Shown in pieces: positions 53,216 to 64,000 of a stretch of 64,000 nt of DNA. The first letter of the stretch is position 1. Each line of letters opens with the position of its first letter. The notes under the pieces are model-generated. The model had not been told where the DNA came from and did not search any database. It saw nothing but the letters and a program-made list of their open reading frames with translations. The DNA comes from Mastigamoeba balamuthi (Eukaryota > Evosea > Mastigamoebida > Mastigamoebidae): contig CACRSC010000059.1 of the NCBI GenBank assembly GCA_902651635.1, forward strand, positions 15,939 to 79,938, in the 5' to 3' direction. Both the position numbers and the translations under genes were made by a program.

Positions 53216-54514
53216 CCCAAATAAGGCAGTTGTGCGACCCGAACCAGACCCACCGATGGGGAGTATTTCTCCAAGGGAAAAGCCGTGATTGTCTTATCGC
53301 CTTCTCTGGGTGTGCCCTCTTCGTGAGATGCTGCTGCCCCTCGTCGCTCCGTCAGACACTCCCCCTCTTCTTAGTCTTCACTATACTGGAGCAGTATTCG
53401 GAGGGGCGCTGTACTGCTCTGGGTCGCAACTCCGGCGATTATTCTGCTGCTTCTACGAGAAGCACAGCAATCCCCACCTTTCGATTTCGCCCCGGGTGCC
53501 TTTTTTCGCAGCCGTTTTTGGAAGACTCGGCTGGATGGAGGGTCTAGAGCACAACGTACTGTGCAGGCTCGAGGGTCGCGCACCTAGGTGCTCGAGATGC
53601 CTCTGGAGTCTCGATGAGTACTCGGCGCTCAGGCGACACTGACAGAGAGGTCGGCGGCTCCTCAAAATGCGGAGCGGAGATTTCCGGCGACGACCCTGCT
53701 GGGCGCAGGACGTGTGCACCCGGCCATGGAGTAGGCTCCGCTGACAGGCCCATCCATCAGCAGCCGGGAGGTGAATCTCAATAACTTCACAAATGACGTG
53801 GCCGACGACGGATTCGACGGTTTCCCGGTGGGGGCACTTAATAACCGTGTTGTTGGCGTTTGTGTTCAACCAACCGTTTAGTGGACTCCCGCACCACCAC
53901 TTTCATTGCCACTGTCCCCGTCGCTTTCGCTCTCGTGCTGGTCCCTGCCCTCATCAACGTCCTCTCGCCGCCACAAACACACTCCGCCGCCACTGTCGTC
54001 CTGTCCGGTACGCTCTTGGTTCCGTTGTGCCCCGATCCCCGGGCCGCATTTTCCTTTATCCCAGGGTTTAATAACAAGGGCTCGCAAGCTCCGGCGCGAG
54101 CTGCAGTGGTAGCAACCACATTGTGCGCGTCTTAAGTCCTGGCAGCGCTGTGGTGTAAATCGGGGAGGACTTCGCGAGACCTCTTTCTGTTCTGGGCCAT
54201 TCTTGGCCTTCAGCACTTCATCGGCCGCTCGGTTCATTTTTTCCGCGGGAGCTCCCCCAGGCAGAAGTACCCGGCATGTGCGCGACACGTGCTCAGAGCT
54301 TGAATCAAGCTCGCTCTCTTACCAAGTGCACAATCCTACTCTTCTCTCATTTGTCGGTGTGTTTTGATTATCGTGCATCATTTGCTCGGTGTTATCACAC
54401 ACGCGCTCACGCAGAGCCGTGTCTGCGCTACGCCGTGTCGCTGATCTGTACTGATTCCTAAACGTCGTGCGTCAGGTCTTTGGATTTGGTCTCCGCAGCG
54501 ATTCAGTGCACGAG

Positions 54515-55258
54515 ATGTCGGCCCTCGCCCCCATGTCGCAGCCCTTCGTCACCACCAACAGCCAGTTCGTGCACTACCTCCACGCGCCTAAGCCGCAGCG
54601 GCTCCTCTCCTCCCTGGCACTGGTCCAGCACTCCCTCGTCCCCGCGTGCGAGCAGACGCGCATGGAGCGGCGCATTCCCTGCCCGCGGCCGGAGGCTCAC
54701 GGGCCGGTCGATGCCGAGGTACACTACACTGGCGCCGAGTTCTCTGCCACGAAAAGGCCCACCACGGAGCTGAGCGTGAGCACCTGCCCGCGTGCGCAGG
54801 ACGAGACCGAGCAGAAGAGCCCAAAGGAGGAGCGCAGCCCAGCAAGCGCAGAGCAGACTCAGGAGAACCAGAACACGTCCAGGAGGCCCAAGAGGTCGCT
54901 GTCGCAGACGGAGGCGGGGCAGGCCCGTTGCCAGGAAGCCTCTGAGCCCGCATCCAAGCGCCCGAGCACCGCCTCGCGCTCGCCGTTGTCTGAGCTCACC
55001 GACCAGGAGACGCCGTCGTCGTCACCGAGCAGCGTGCCCGAGTTGGTGACGATTAAGGCAGCGGCGCCACTCTCATCTGAGCTGTTCCTGGGCGTTGATG
55101 CAGAGGACTGCTTCCGCATGCAGCTGCTGCGCCACAGGAAGCAGATGGTGGAGGTGCCTGCGAGCCTGCTGGAGATGGAGGCGAAGGAGGAGGAGCGCTT
55201 CAACCGCGAGCTGGCTGCTGTCCGCAGGCGCCGTGGGGACAACGGGAGCAAGAAGTGA
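54515..55258 (+). CDS. Family X member X8 (longest intact form)
   Basis: About 247 aa from MSALAPMSQPFVTTNSQFVH; the frame is open upstream to 54467, but this Met is shared with X6. The N-terminal block YLHAPKPQRLLSSLALVQHS looks globular. Then come charged low-complexity stretches, a basic NLS-like SRRPKRSLSQTEAG, Ser/Pro-rich sequence, and the C-terminal helix (LGVDAEDCFRMQLLRHRKQM, LEMEAKEEERFNRELAAVRR). The function is unknown; nuclear location is inferred from the basic patch only. It ends the right arm of palindrome 2, and is the best candidate for a working member. Confidence 0.55.
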   Translation: MSALAPMSQPFVTTNSQFVHYLHAPKPQRLLSSLALVQHSLVPACEQTRMERRIPCPRPEAHGPVDAEVHYTGAEFSATKRPTTELSVSTCPRAQDETEQKSPKEERSPASAEQTQENQNTSRRPKRSLSQTEAGQARCQEASEPASKRPSTASRSPLSELTDQETPSSSPSSVPELVTIKAAAPLSSELFLGVDAEDCFRMQLLRHRKQMVEVPASLLEMEAKEEERFNRELAAVRRRRGDNGSKK

Positions 55259-55496
55259 ATGGGGGCGTCACGCACTAACGCTCCAGATGCTGATAATTGG
55301 AGTGTCCCCCTGTCGTCAAATGCCCAGAAGCCTGAGTGAATAACATGTTGCTTCCGTTTTGGCAACTGGTGAAGGGAGACAGGGTCCATCGTTGTTTGAA
55401 GACTGATCGTACCGCACGAGACGCCTTGAGATTTCAAGGGGTAGGAAGGAGTATAGCATGAACCCGTTGCAGGAATGCTCCCCTCAGTGGCACAGC
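55259..55496. other. Spacer between convergent X8 and OTU genes
   Basis: The 238 bp contain the 3' ends of two convergent genes. No coding support or hairpin terminator was recognised. Confidence 0.4.
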
Positions 55497-56693
55497 CTCT
55501 TAGCCGATGGGGAAGATGAGGGCTGATCTGTGTCCCGCCCTCTCCACTGTCCCTCTGGTGCTGGCAGCAGGGTCAGAGTCGAGAGACTCGTAATGGCACT
55601 CTGCACGGTGTGCCAGAAAGAGAACCACGACGCGCTGCTGTCGCCCCTCGACTGTGAGCAGGTGCTCTGCGACGCCGCCAGCCGACGACGAGATGACCCT
55701 GATCTGAACCTTGAAGCAGTGGCACGCTGCAAAGAGCGTCAGGTTGTCGCCCCACACCCCGTTGAGAGCCATCTGGTCGCAGTACTTCTCGTACGAGGCC
55801 ATCCCGAGGTCTGCTGCTGTTCCTCCCTGCAGCGCCACGGCCTCGCTTCGGCGCAGCCACGACACCACCGCTGCTTGCACGCTCTTGGCAGTGGCCCCGC
55901 TGGCGAGGCCTTTGCGCTGGAGTGCCTGTGCAATGGCAGAGAACTGGGAGTTGCCGTCTCTCGGCGTCGCCTTGCGCCTCAGTTGCGCATAGCAAGCCGT
56001 CAGGTGATTGTCCAGAACATACGATGCTCTATCGATGGCCACGTTATCGCAACCCTCTGGATTGCTACTGGTGGCTGCGCCATCCCCATCTGGCTTGATT
56101 TTGCGTAGCTCCTTTTCAATGAACTCAATGATCGCAGCCCTGTTGTCCAGCGTGGTAACGTCCGCCGCCTCTATTGCCTGCATTTGGACATTTACCGCCT
56201 GCCGACACGCTGGCTCCTTCTGTTGGGCTTTTTCAACTCGTGTTGTTTGATAAGCTTGCAAGCGCACAAGGGCGGTGTTCTTCTCGATGAACTTCGGAAG
56301 GTTGAGCGAGGGTCCGAGCCAGTGCATAAGCACGCCCTCCTCTTTTTGTATGACCACCACGCTGTCTGGCAGCTGGTGGCCTGTGCCCAGGCTTTCCGCA
56401 CTTTTGCACTGCGACAACGACCAGCAGATGGTGAACCGTGCTGCCGAGCTTCTTCCCGAAAACGTCGACTGTTTGTTTCCTATTGTTTCAGACACGTAGT
56501 GCGCACACTTGATACAGGGATGCGCACCAGCTTGGCTGAGGGCGTGCCCGTTCTTCTCCTTCACAACCTCAAGGCTGAGTGCCGACTCTTCAATGCCGGG
56601 GGTGTCCACCGTGTCGCACACGGTTTCTACTTGCATGGCCACAACGCTGTCTCTGGGCACGCCCCTTCCGATTTTGGCGACTTCCAGGGCCAT
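55497..56693 (-). CDS. OTU-domain protein with Ser at the Cys position
   Basis: An open frame of about 397 codons. The C-terminal 140 residues form an OTU cysteine-protease fold: RKATPRDGNSQFSAIAQALQ, then SVQAAVVSWLRRSEAV, YCDQMALNGVWGDNLTLFAA, CHCFKVQIRVIS and AECHYESLDSD. In OTU deubiquitinases the first motif is DGNC; here the codon at 55947-55949 gives Ser, so catalysis may be lost or altered, although the His motif is kept. The N-terminal part (CIKCAHYVSETIGNKQSTFS) is unrecognised. The recorded start at 56693 is GTG or a non-ATG codon in context, and a transposon is inserted at 56711, only 18 bp upstream, so the true 5' part may lie beyond 57890. Partner genes X8 and the NTPase suggest an accessory locus. 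Confidence 0.7.
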
Positions 56694-56710
56694 CAGGAAC
56701 TCCGATCTAT

Positions 56711-57890
56711 GAGGGATATCTGGTATTATTTTGCAGTGACTTATCCGTATCTGACCGGATATCAGTCCAAAAATAACGGGACTTATCCGTGCTGGAACTC
56801 ATGGCCAGAGGAAAGACCAATGACAGGCTGCTCTCTCACCGAGCCATACAAGTAACTCTGCACAATATTCTTGGTGTTGCCTACTTGCCGAGATGATCTG
56901 TGCAGCAGAGCACCAGAGCTCACTGATTAATGGAATGGTCCTGCCCACTGACCTCATGAGAATTTGGGTGGAAATAAAACATTTTGGTGATATGAATAAT
57001 GTGGGCATCAGTAAGCTCTGCAAGGGTATCAGGCAGTGGTATCAGTGCAGCAATGACGCCTTCGTTGTTTATCTTAATCACACTCGTCTAGCACTTCAAC
57101 CCTGGTCAGAAATGCAAATTACACTTGGCAGTTTAGAAAGTCGAGTTACTGCAGCAAGAAGAATTGAGTTTATTCCATCGGTTATTGCAGTCACTCTCTG
57201 GATGGATTCTACAGTTATTCCACTATGGCATCGGAAGGAAGTTTGAATTTCGTGTTTGAATTTACCTTATCATGCTCAGAGAGAAGGAAAAAAAGTGATT
57301 ACTGGAGTGGAAAGGACAAACGTCCAGCAAATTGATACATGGTATGAACAGATGCTCGTTGTCGTGTACGAGCAGTATGGGGACCATACAGTCTAAAGAT
57401 ACATGATGTTGAATGGCTCCGTCATCATGCAGATTGGATACGAGAGCATGTTCAACAGGATGTTATAATTAGTGATTGTCACTTCAATGCAGGTTCCAAG
57501 ATGACCAATTTCCCAAAGATTTATACTCCCTATGCTCTTCCACCTCATGAGGGGAAGCGTGGAAAAGGACTTTAAACTCTGACAGAGGAGAAAAAACGTC
57601 ATAATGCTGCTGTTAAACATGCCCGTGCCTGTGTTGAAAGTGTTTTTGCATCAATGAAGAATATGTGGAGCAGCCTGCATAGTCCATGGGATGGAGATCC
57701 TGAACAGCAGGGATACATGGTCTGGATTGCTATTGCAGTTTGTAACCGTCACCTTGGTATTCGTCAATGAAACTACTCACATCTGAGATTGTTGCTACCT
57801 TTGTGTACTGCACGGATAAATTGCCATTATTTTTGGTGCTTATCCTATGTCCTACAGATAACTCAGTTTCGAAAACAGAGGATATCCCTC
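56711..57890 (+). mobile_element. DDE DNA transposon copy 2 with TAT target duplication
   Basis: Bounded by GAGGGATATC and GATATCCCTC, flanked by TAT on both sides (ATC-TAT|GAGGG ... CCCTC|TAT-GG), a 3-bp target duplication. The 1180-bp body is longer than copy 1 because it keeps about 50 bp near 56900-57050 lost there. Transposase motifs on the plus strand: TLWMDSTVIPLWHRK, DVIISDCHFNAGSK, HARACVESVFASMKNMWSSL, in several frames, so it is inactive. Classed as DDE_Tnp_4, PIF/Harbinger-like by motif; the TAT duplication departs slightly from the usual TWA. Confidence 0.85.
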
Positions 57891-58824
57891 TATGGTCAAT
57901 GGTCACAGAAGTCGAAAGTGTTTAGGGGCGGGGAAACCGGGCTGAGGCAGGGCAGGGCACCCCATGTTGCTGTGGTGGAAGTGGACGGCAACGTTGCAGC
58001 CGTTCTGAGAAAGCCCACCCGAGGCACTCGACGGGTCGACACTGAAATTGCGGAAGTTGTGGGGGAAGACGACAAGAGCACTGTAGCCGTGGAGCTTCAC
58101 GACCATGGTGCGAAGCCACCTCCTGGTTCTCTCGTTGCATAGCACTTTCTCCCCTCCCAGGAGGGCCAGCAGGGTCGTTTTCATGCCGACTGGCAGGTCT
58201 TGTCCAAGACCATTGCCATCAGGACGCTGGTGGGCATCATATTAGGTATGAACGACCTGAGGCCATCGGACCAGAGTTCGGCCTCGAAGGTGTTCTGGTA
58301 TAACCCACACGCCAGGGCATCACTCCCGGTGAGCCCCTGTGACAGCGCGTTGATGGGCTGGTTCACTGACAGGCACTCCCACAAACGCCAGGGCGAAGAA
58401 GGGGAGCAGGTCCTCGATCCGTGGCAAGTTGCGGCCGAAGAAGTCGCTGGCTACTGCCCTGCCCGCAGCAGCTGCCAGAACGTGGTCATGCCGGCCTCGA
58501 ACTGGGCAACCCTGATCACCCCTAGGCTGCGAGGGCAAACCTGACACCCGGGTGGTCGACGACCTTTTGCCACGCATGCAGGTACAGCGCCCGCACGGAT
58601 CCCAACAGCCCTGTGAACTGCAGAGGGGCAACGCCAGAATATCGACTGGGCACGTGGGCACTTTGCTGCCAACGACACAGCTCTCCTGGAATGTCCGGTT
58701 CATGGCGAACATGTCCAGCATGGCGATTACCATGATCTCATGGCAGATCGCCTGCACCTTGGACAAGCTCTGCCCTCTGCTGCTGCCGCTGTCCGTGTTG
58801 GCCTGCCTCATTCAGAGGAGCTAA
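57891..58824 (-). pseudogene. Possible 5' part of the interrupted OTU-side gene
   Basis: GC content rises again beyond the transposon. Minus-strand frames read NQPINALSQGLTGSDALACG, FEAELWSDGLRSFIPNMMPT, MKTTLLALLGGEKVLCNERT and YSALVVFPHNFRNFSVDPSS, which look protein-like but lie in different frames. Reading leftward across the insertion site, one frame joins TSVTIDHRSEFLMALEVAKI with the OTU frame if the transposon is removed, but a TAA lies shortly upstream. An intron is possible. No domain was recognised. Confidence 0.4.
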
Positions 58825-61800
58825 CCTGCCCTATAACCACAACAACTGCTGCCATCTGAGCAGTGCTGTTATTGGTTTCTATTCGGGCCTGTGTCAGAAT
58901 CCTGCTGGGCTACAGTTGCTTGCTGCTCCTCCTACATGCCAGAGTATGGCTGTATTACAGCAGATTCATCAACAAAGGTTCACTCAGTCCTCTTTTTATG
59001 AGCTCTACTACGGTCTCTCTGGTATCAGGCCAATGCCTATGCAGTCATCTGACATTTGGTTCTCTGCTTTTAGGCCTGCTATACAATTTCAGTGTGACAT
59101 TTCAGGAACATGTCCCATTCACGGGCCAATTGTATGTTCAAGGCCATTCTTGTCAGCAAATTCAGATGTGGCCGATCCCCTTCAGGCCATCAGGTTGTAC
59201 ATCGAACATGGTCATAACATGCACTGCAATGCACTCATTGACATTGATCCATCTGCTGATGTAGCAGATGCACAGTGTCCGTGCACACTGAACATCAACA
59301 CAACACACTACACATTCTCGCCTCTTGTTATCTTTGTCAACCAGACAACACAACAGAACCCCTTTATTTTCACAGTACCAGACACGTTTCAGCAGAACTA
59401 CACATCTGCATTTCTTCCAATGAAGTGCACTCTTTCGGTCTGTACGCACTCACACACTTTCAGCACTCACACTGGTATGAATTCTTCAGGTATTACTCAT
59501 CATAGTACTGTTTTAATGATGTTCTTAATTCAGTTTCATACATTCCACCACACACACAAATCACTGGAAACAAGATATTTAAACAAAATGTAAACATGAT
59601 TTTTTCTGATGATCATTTTGGTTTAAATATAATGTCGTTTTAAACCACATTCTCTGTTTTTCCAATTTCAAAATGTCGTTTTAAACCGACTTTTTTCATA
59701 CTTTGTTTTTTTCATTGAAACTGGTAAAATGGTACATTTGGCTGCAAGGACATTTTTCTCTGAATTACATGTGTTCCTCGATGCTGTCTTGGCAATTACT
59801 CCTTGGATGAACTCCAGTGTCTGGGCACAAACGACTGGCAGTGGCTCAACCCTCTTTATGTTGTCCAAGAAGTGGTATGGGAGGTTGTAGTAGTACAGAG
59901 GCCTGAACGGCCCATACTCTGGGTGTCTCTTTCTCTCTGCACTCCTGCAGCTGCTCCAGCTGTCGCCTTCCCAAAAAATTCAGCAGAAGCTTCCATCACT
60001 TGACTGAGACAGTCTCACTTGTCAGAAGTGAACACACCATCCCTGTGAGGCGCATGTTCTCCAGCCACTCATCCGGAACCAGTCCCCACAACAGAATCTG
60101 GGCCACAGCAGTGAAGTTGAAGTACTTGCTTCTGAGCTTCTTCCTGAGGCACACAATTCTGATGCCCAGAATTGCCATTCCTGTCTCGTCCAGGAAACTG
60201 CTGCCTGCATCAAAGCTGTAAGGACGGGCTTCATGTCCCAGGGAAGCTTGTGCATTGGCTCTCTTGGCTGGCAGAGAAACGGGTCCTCTATGAAGAAGAA
60301 CATGGGATTAATGATAGCTGTTATACCCTGCACTTCCTGTCAATGAGAACCATGTAGTGAAGGACTGGGCAGTTGTTCTTGCCATTCTCCTTACTCTTAT
60401 CTTAAAACTGTTAGTGAATCATTTAAAGGTAATTTATGCATACCTTCTTGCCAAAAACTCTATCTGGATATCAGTGGAGTCAATAAACAGGGTGATGCTC
60501 TCAATTGGCTTGCTGATGTTGTGAACAGCATGAAGTCAGTCAGCCAAAGAGCTGAACTTGGTCCCACTCATTCAGCCTGCTGCAACCCAAGGGTGTTCTC
60601 GTTCTCAGATCAGTTAGACATTGCCAGTCAGAGTTCTTCCTGTATTTGTAAGGACACTGAGATGATGTCATGGATCACCACGTGCCTCAAGATGACCTAC
60701 ATGTGTGGTGACCATGCTGTGGTGTTCTGCTCGGGCTTTGCCTGCAATGCAAGCCACGTGCCCTACAGCTCCCAGTTCCCGTCGTGCATGGGCTGTGGCA
60801 ATGGGCTGCTTGACACGGGTGAGGACTGCGACAGGGACAACAGCTGCAATGCCTCTGCGTGGTACTGCTTCTCAAGCTTCATGCCGACGATGCCCCTGAC
60901 CATCAGCTGCATTCCCACCCATACATAGAACATTGTACTATACATTGAATACAGTGTTTGCAATTATTGAATGTGGAACCAGTATTAATATCATAGCAAC
61001 CTGAGATACTTTTTAGATGATTGTTCAGCATCTGCTTGCCAAGATCTAATTTAAAAACCCCACGGTTTTCATGTCTCACAACAACAATGGATCCGATCCT
61101 GCTTCATCTTTCCATCATTTCTGGAGCTGCTTCTTCTGCTGCACTGCCTGCACCAGCTGCAGCAGAGGTTCCTGCAGTAGCAAGCAGCACCCTTCACAAC
61201 TGTGACCAGGTCTTCCGAGAGGAAGAAGCCATCACCACTTGGTTCATTTCAATTCCCATCCTTATCCCTCATAGTTTAAATGATTGGCTGAAGGGTGGGA
61301 CAGAAGTGTTAGTATTATATAATGCTATAGAGGATGTACAGGAAAGAAGGAAGAGTGGGCAGGGAAGAGAGGGTCAGGAGCAAGCAGGGGAAAGAGAGAT
61401 GCTGTGGTTTCACAAGGCATCATAAATACAATTCTAATCTGCTGCAAAATTTGAAAAACGGGAATGCAGAAGGGGAAGTTGAAAAGAGCTGAAGAATAGC
61501 GTGATGCACTGCATGTCATGCTCACTGAACATCACGTGGGGCTATATGCAGGGAGTAATAAGACTCTATCTTGCCCTTGTCTTAGATTTATCAACATCAA
61601 CTGAAAAGGGCAATTTATTGTGTTACAGATTATATTTGCTGCTTTTATTAATAGAGCAATGAGGTATAAGACAAACCTTATGCACCTCACATCCTCTTCT
61701 TCCACCACTGACACATTCCTGGTGCACAGGTGAGCGAGGTTGGAAATAATGTTCCTGATGACCAGGCCCTGCAGGGCCCTGCTGCTGCTGCTGCCCGTGC

Positions 61801-62530
61801 CCCTGCATCACAAGGCAAGGTATCATTGAAAGATATTGCCCATTTTCTTCCTTGAGCAATCTGGGTTTCCCATATAAGCTTTTACTGATATGAGTTTCTT
61901 TCTTCATGACTGATAATCTGTGGGGGCACTTTTTCTCTTTTCTTTCTCCTCTTTGCAGTTCAATCTTACAGATTTTATCTTCATTTCCCGCTAAATCTTA
62001 CATATTTTATCAGAATTTGTGCATGATTATTTATGAAGGAAATCCAGTTCGTGCACGGCTATAGTAGTGTTAGCAATGGTAGTGACAATGATTATAAGAA
62101 AGGAAATGCTGATGGCAATGATGACATCACGTTCAACCTCCCCCCCCAGTAAACCCCAATATCATTGTCATAGAATATGTCTGATGTATTTGAGAAGTCG
62201 TGCTGGCATTCCTGTTGTTGGGGGTACTGTAGCTGTAACAGTATGATATTTATAACCCTTCTTCTTAAGATTTATGTCAAACCATCACTGATAACATCAT
62301 GTTCACTCTGGGTTTAGCAGACACAACAGGAACAGATAATGTGAGCCACTGGAAGCGTACCAGCTGTGGGCGAGCCTCCATTGTCTCCAGCTGCCGGGCC
62401 AGCCTTGGCAATGAGGGCTGCTCACTCGTACGCGGATCAAATTCCAGTGATTCAGCAGCGAGGAGCGCGTCCTGGCACTGCTGCTGCTCCAATGAAGGGC
62501 TGGAGCCAGAGGGCAATCAGCACCTGAGCC
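58825..62530. other. Low-GC region with scattered exon-like frames
   Basis: No complete gene was found. A plus frame near 60700-60925 has CMGCGNGLLDTGEDCD and later CNASAWYC, like the CGNGVVEPGEECD units of Cys-rich DUF4215 repeats. A minus frame near 59996-60330 (CLRKKLRSKYFNFTAVAQIL, WGLVPDEWLENMRL) could be a transposase remnant. A plus frame near 59040-59450 is Cys/Thr-rich, like an extracellular protein. All are weak. Poly-C and AT-rich runs occur near 62140. Confidence 0.3.
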
Positions 62531-63529
62531 TGTGATGGAGCGCAGCGCAGGTAAGCTCATCGAGTTTTGGGCCACCGGAGGTGCGGGAGCGGCTGAGGGG
62601 CGTCGGGGGCGGGGCTCACCACCAGCACCCGCGTGCAGCACTGTGGGAGGTGCGCCACCGAGTCTCCTCCCATCCCTCAGTGCCGCATTCCTCCTGCCAG
62701 AGGTGCTGCCAGCCACTGGCTGCCACCGTGGACAGCGTCCGTGAGTTTGTCAGCAGAGAAGCCCCGTCTCGAATTGAATTTGAGTTCGAGTCTGTGCTGT
62801 CCTCCGCCTCCACGCTCTGCCCTCTGGTCCCCCACAGTCCGTGCAGCGCCGGCCCCTCTGCCTGCGGCCCTGCGAGCGCACCTGACGCCCTCGACGACGG
62901 TGGTGGCAGCCCAGCGCTGGGCCAGTGCCACACAGAGGGGGCGGGCTCTCTGGCGGTCCTGTGGGGGACGCAGGGCACACCGAAGAGGGTCTCTGGCCCC
63001 GGCCGGTTGCCTCGCCCGTTTCTTGTGGGGCGCGGTGTGGTGGTCCGGTGACGTCACGGCGCCTCTTCTTTGACGTGGCCAGTGGCCCATCGCACACTGT
63101 TTCGCGCAAGCTCTTGTATTCGGCCAGGCATAATGTGCTGTGCCAGCCAACATCAGCACATGGCAGGCAGGGCAGCTCTCATGTGCCCTCTGAGCAACCA
63201 TCCATTAATCTGAGCAAATCTGAGCACGTGCTTTTAAATAAACGACACTTTGGCTCGGGAGATAGGCCAGTGGGTGGCAATGCAGGGTGGGATTTTTGGG
63301 CCACAAAGCCTCCTATCTGTCAACGCCGAGTGAAAATACACCCTAGGCAAGTGATGGCATTCGGTTGCAATATGTTACTTCTAACAGCATCCTGCAATCA
63401 CGCAGTGACTGAGTGGCGCAGTCAGAGCTCAGATGGGCGGGGAGTGCGTCCTCTTGCGAGCTCGGAGAAAACCAGTTGAATCCAATACACTGAAGTACCA
63501 GCAGGGCGTGGTGCTGCTCAAACAGACGC
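62531..63529. other. GC-rich stretch without assigned gene
   Basis: GC rises abruptly at about 62350. Open frames exist on both strands, for example minus 62277-62516 (EQQQCQDALLAAESLEFDPR), but none has a recognised domain or a clear splice chain. It may contain 5' exons of the acidic repeat gene that follows. Confidence 0.3.
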
Positions 63530-63976
63530 GTGGTCTGGACTCCAACAAACGTTACTGGGCGCGGGCGCGGGCTGGGGCCAGGGAGACCCCCGAAGTCAAT
63601 GTTGTTGAGGAGCAGCTGCTGGACCCGCCTGATTGTCTTCGACTCACAAGCCCGGGGGGCACCTCAGCCGGCGAGACCTCGAGTGCTGGAGGCTCGCAGA
63701 GAGAGCCAGGCGTCAGAGCAGCACAGCGGGACCAACGAGACACTCGGGGGGGCCGTGGACGAGTTCTGGATTGTCCTGGATGACAACCGGGAACCCCCGA
63801 CAGAGAACAACGAGGGCGAGGAGGAGGAGCAGCAGAAGCAACAGGAACAGGAGCAGAACTACCAGTGGGGCCAGAACGAGGGCCCAGCCGGGGACGAGTT
63901 CTGGATTGTCCTGGACGACAACCAGGAAACCCAGACTGAGAACAACGAGGGCAGGGAGGAGGAGGAGGAATGGTAG
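63530..63976 (+). CDS. Acidic repeat protein, DEFWIVLDDN x2
   Basis: A frame of 148 codons ends at TAG 63976. The last part carries two copies of an approximately 40-residue unit: VDEFWIVLDDNREPPTENNE, then an E/Q-rich linker, then DEFWIVLDDNQETQTENNEG and a terminal EEEEEW. The linker QQKQQEQEQ suggests a disordered spacer. The N-terminal half is probably intron or another frame, since the neighbouring frame (LLKQTRGLDSNKRYWARARA) looks equally plausible. The family is not recognised. Confidence 0.45.
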   Translation: MVWTPTNVTGRGRGLGPGRPPKSMLLRSSCWTRLIVFDSQARGAPQPARPRVLEARRESQASEQHSGTNETLGGAVDEFWIVLDDNREPPTENNEGEEEEQQKQQEQEQNYQWGQNEGPAGDEFWIVLDDNQETQTENNEGREEEEEW

Positions 63977-64000
63977 CAGCAGCAGGAAGAGGAGCAGGAC

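Larger units (their letters stand above)
50640..55258. repeat. Large imperfect palindrome 2
   Basis: Direct repeat of palindrome 1, shifted by about 4.98 kb, with the same order: X5 (minus), Y (plus, 51838-52257), broken F-box/LRR copy, Y (minus, about 53750-54280), X8 (plus). The inverted anchor is AAGTGCCCCCACCGGAAAAC at 52182 against AAGTGCCCCCACCGGGAAAC on the minus strand near 53840. The centre is near 53.02 kb. Confidence 0.65.

Noticed and set aside
58320-58811. 163-codon minus ORF as an independent gene
   Set aside because: Protein-like pieces switch between all three frames here, so a single ORF is not convincing.
1-64000. CRISPR array, rRNA or bacterial operon
   Set aside because: No spaced repeats, no rRNA signature, and introns throughout.

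Overview
The window is nuclear DNA of a eukaryote. Genes carry short GT-AG introns (about 43-330 nt, a few GC-AG), there is a tRNA-Lys gene, and several single-copy eukaryotic genes are recognisable: BBS1, YKT6, a SOSS-B/NABP OB-fold protein, a GH125 mannosidase and a TM2-domain protein. BBS1 implies a ciliated or flagellated cell. Alpha-arrestin, FG-GAP/CADG receptors and compact GC-rich genes suit a free-living flagellate or protist; the sequence alone does not name it. Two single N bases (1652, 22034) mark contig joins.

Layout. 1-15 kb: FG-GAP receptor copies A (cut by the left edge and by the first N) and B, each followed upstream by debris of an arrestin gene; a dead DDE transposon copy (4161-5288) in low-GC DNA; then the intact arrestin-WW-C2-PPPY gene (12721-15017). 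15-20.7 kb: low-GC DNA with a second DDE transposon family and a Lys/Ser-rich gene. 20.9-30.5 kb: a dense housekeeping block of GH125, BBS1, TM2, SOSS-B, tRNA-Lys, YKT6 and SDR. 32-41 kb: an F-box/LRR gene, a two-exon P-loop NTPase (Crinkler-like in layout), members of an undescribed repeat gene family (here family X), one of which holds a captured HGSNAT-like fragment, and a methyltransferase. 41.4-45.4 kb: FG-GAP copy C. 45.6-55.3 kb: two successive large imperfect palindromes, about 5 kb apart, whose arms carry family X and a second unknown frame (Y) and whose centres hold broken copies of the F-box/LRR gene. 55.5-58.8 kb: an OTU-domain gene with a transposon copy with 3-bp target duplication just beyond its 5' end. 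58.8-64 kb: low-GC DNA with weak exon-like pieces and, at the right edge, an acidic repeat protein.

The accessory part (34-58 kb) is the most unusual. The NTPase gene is followed by a family X member, and a second degraded NTPase tail also lies directly upstream of a family X copy, so NTPase plus X seems to have been duplicated as a unit. X copies sit in head-to-head and tail-to-tail pairs, next to an OTU protein in which serine replaces the catalytic cysteine. All joins were made by reading frames and splice signals by eye; no database search was run.
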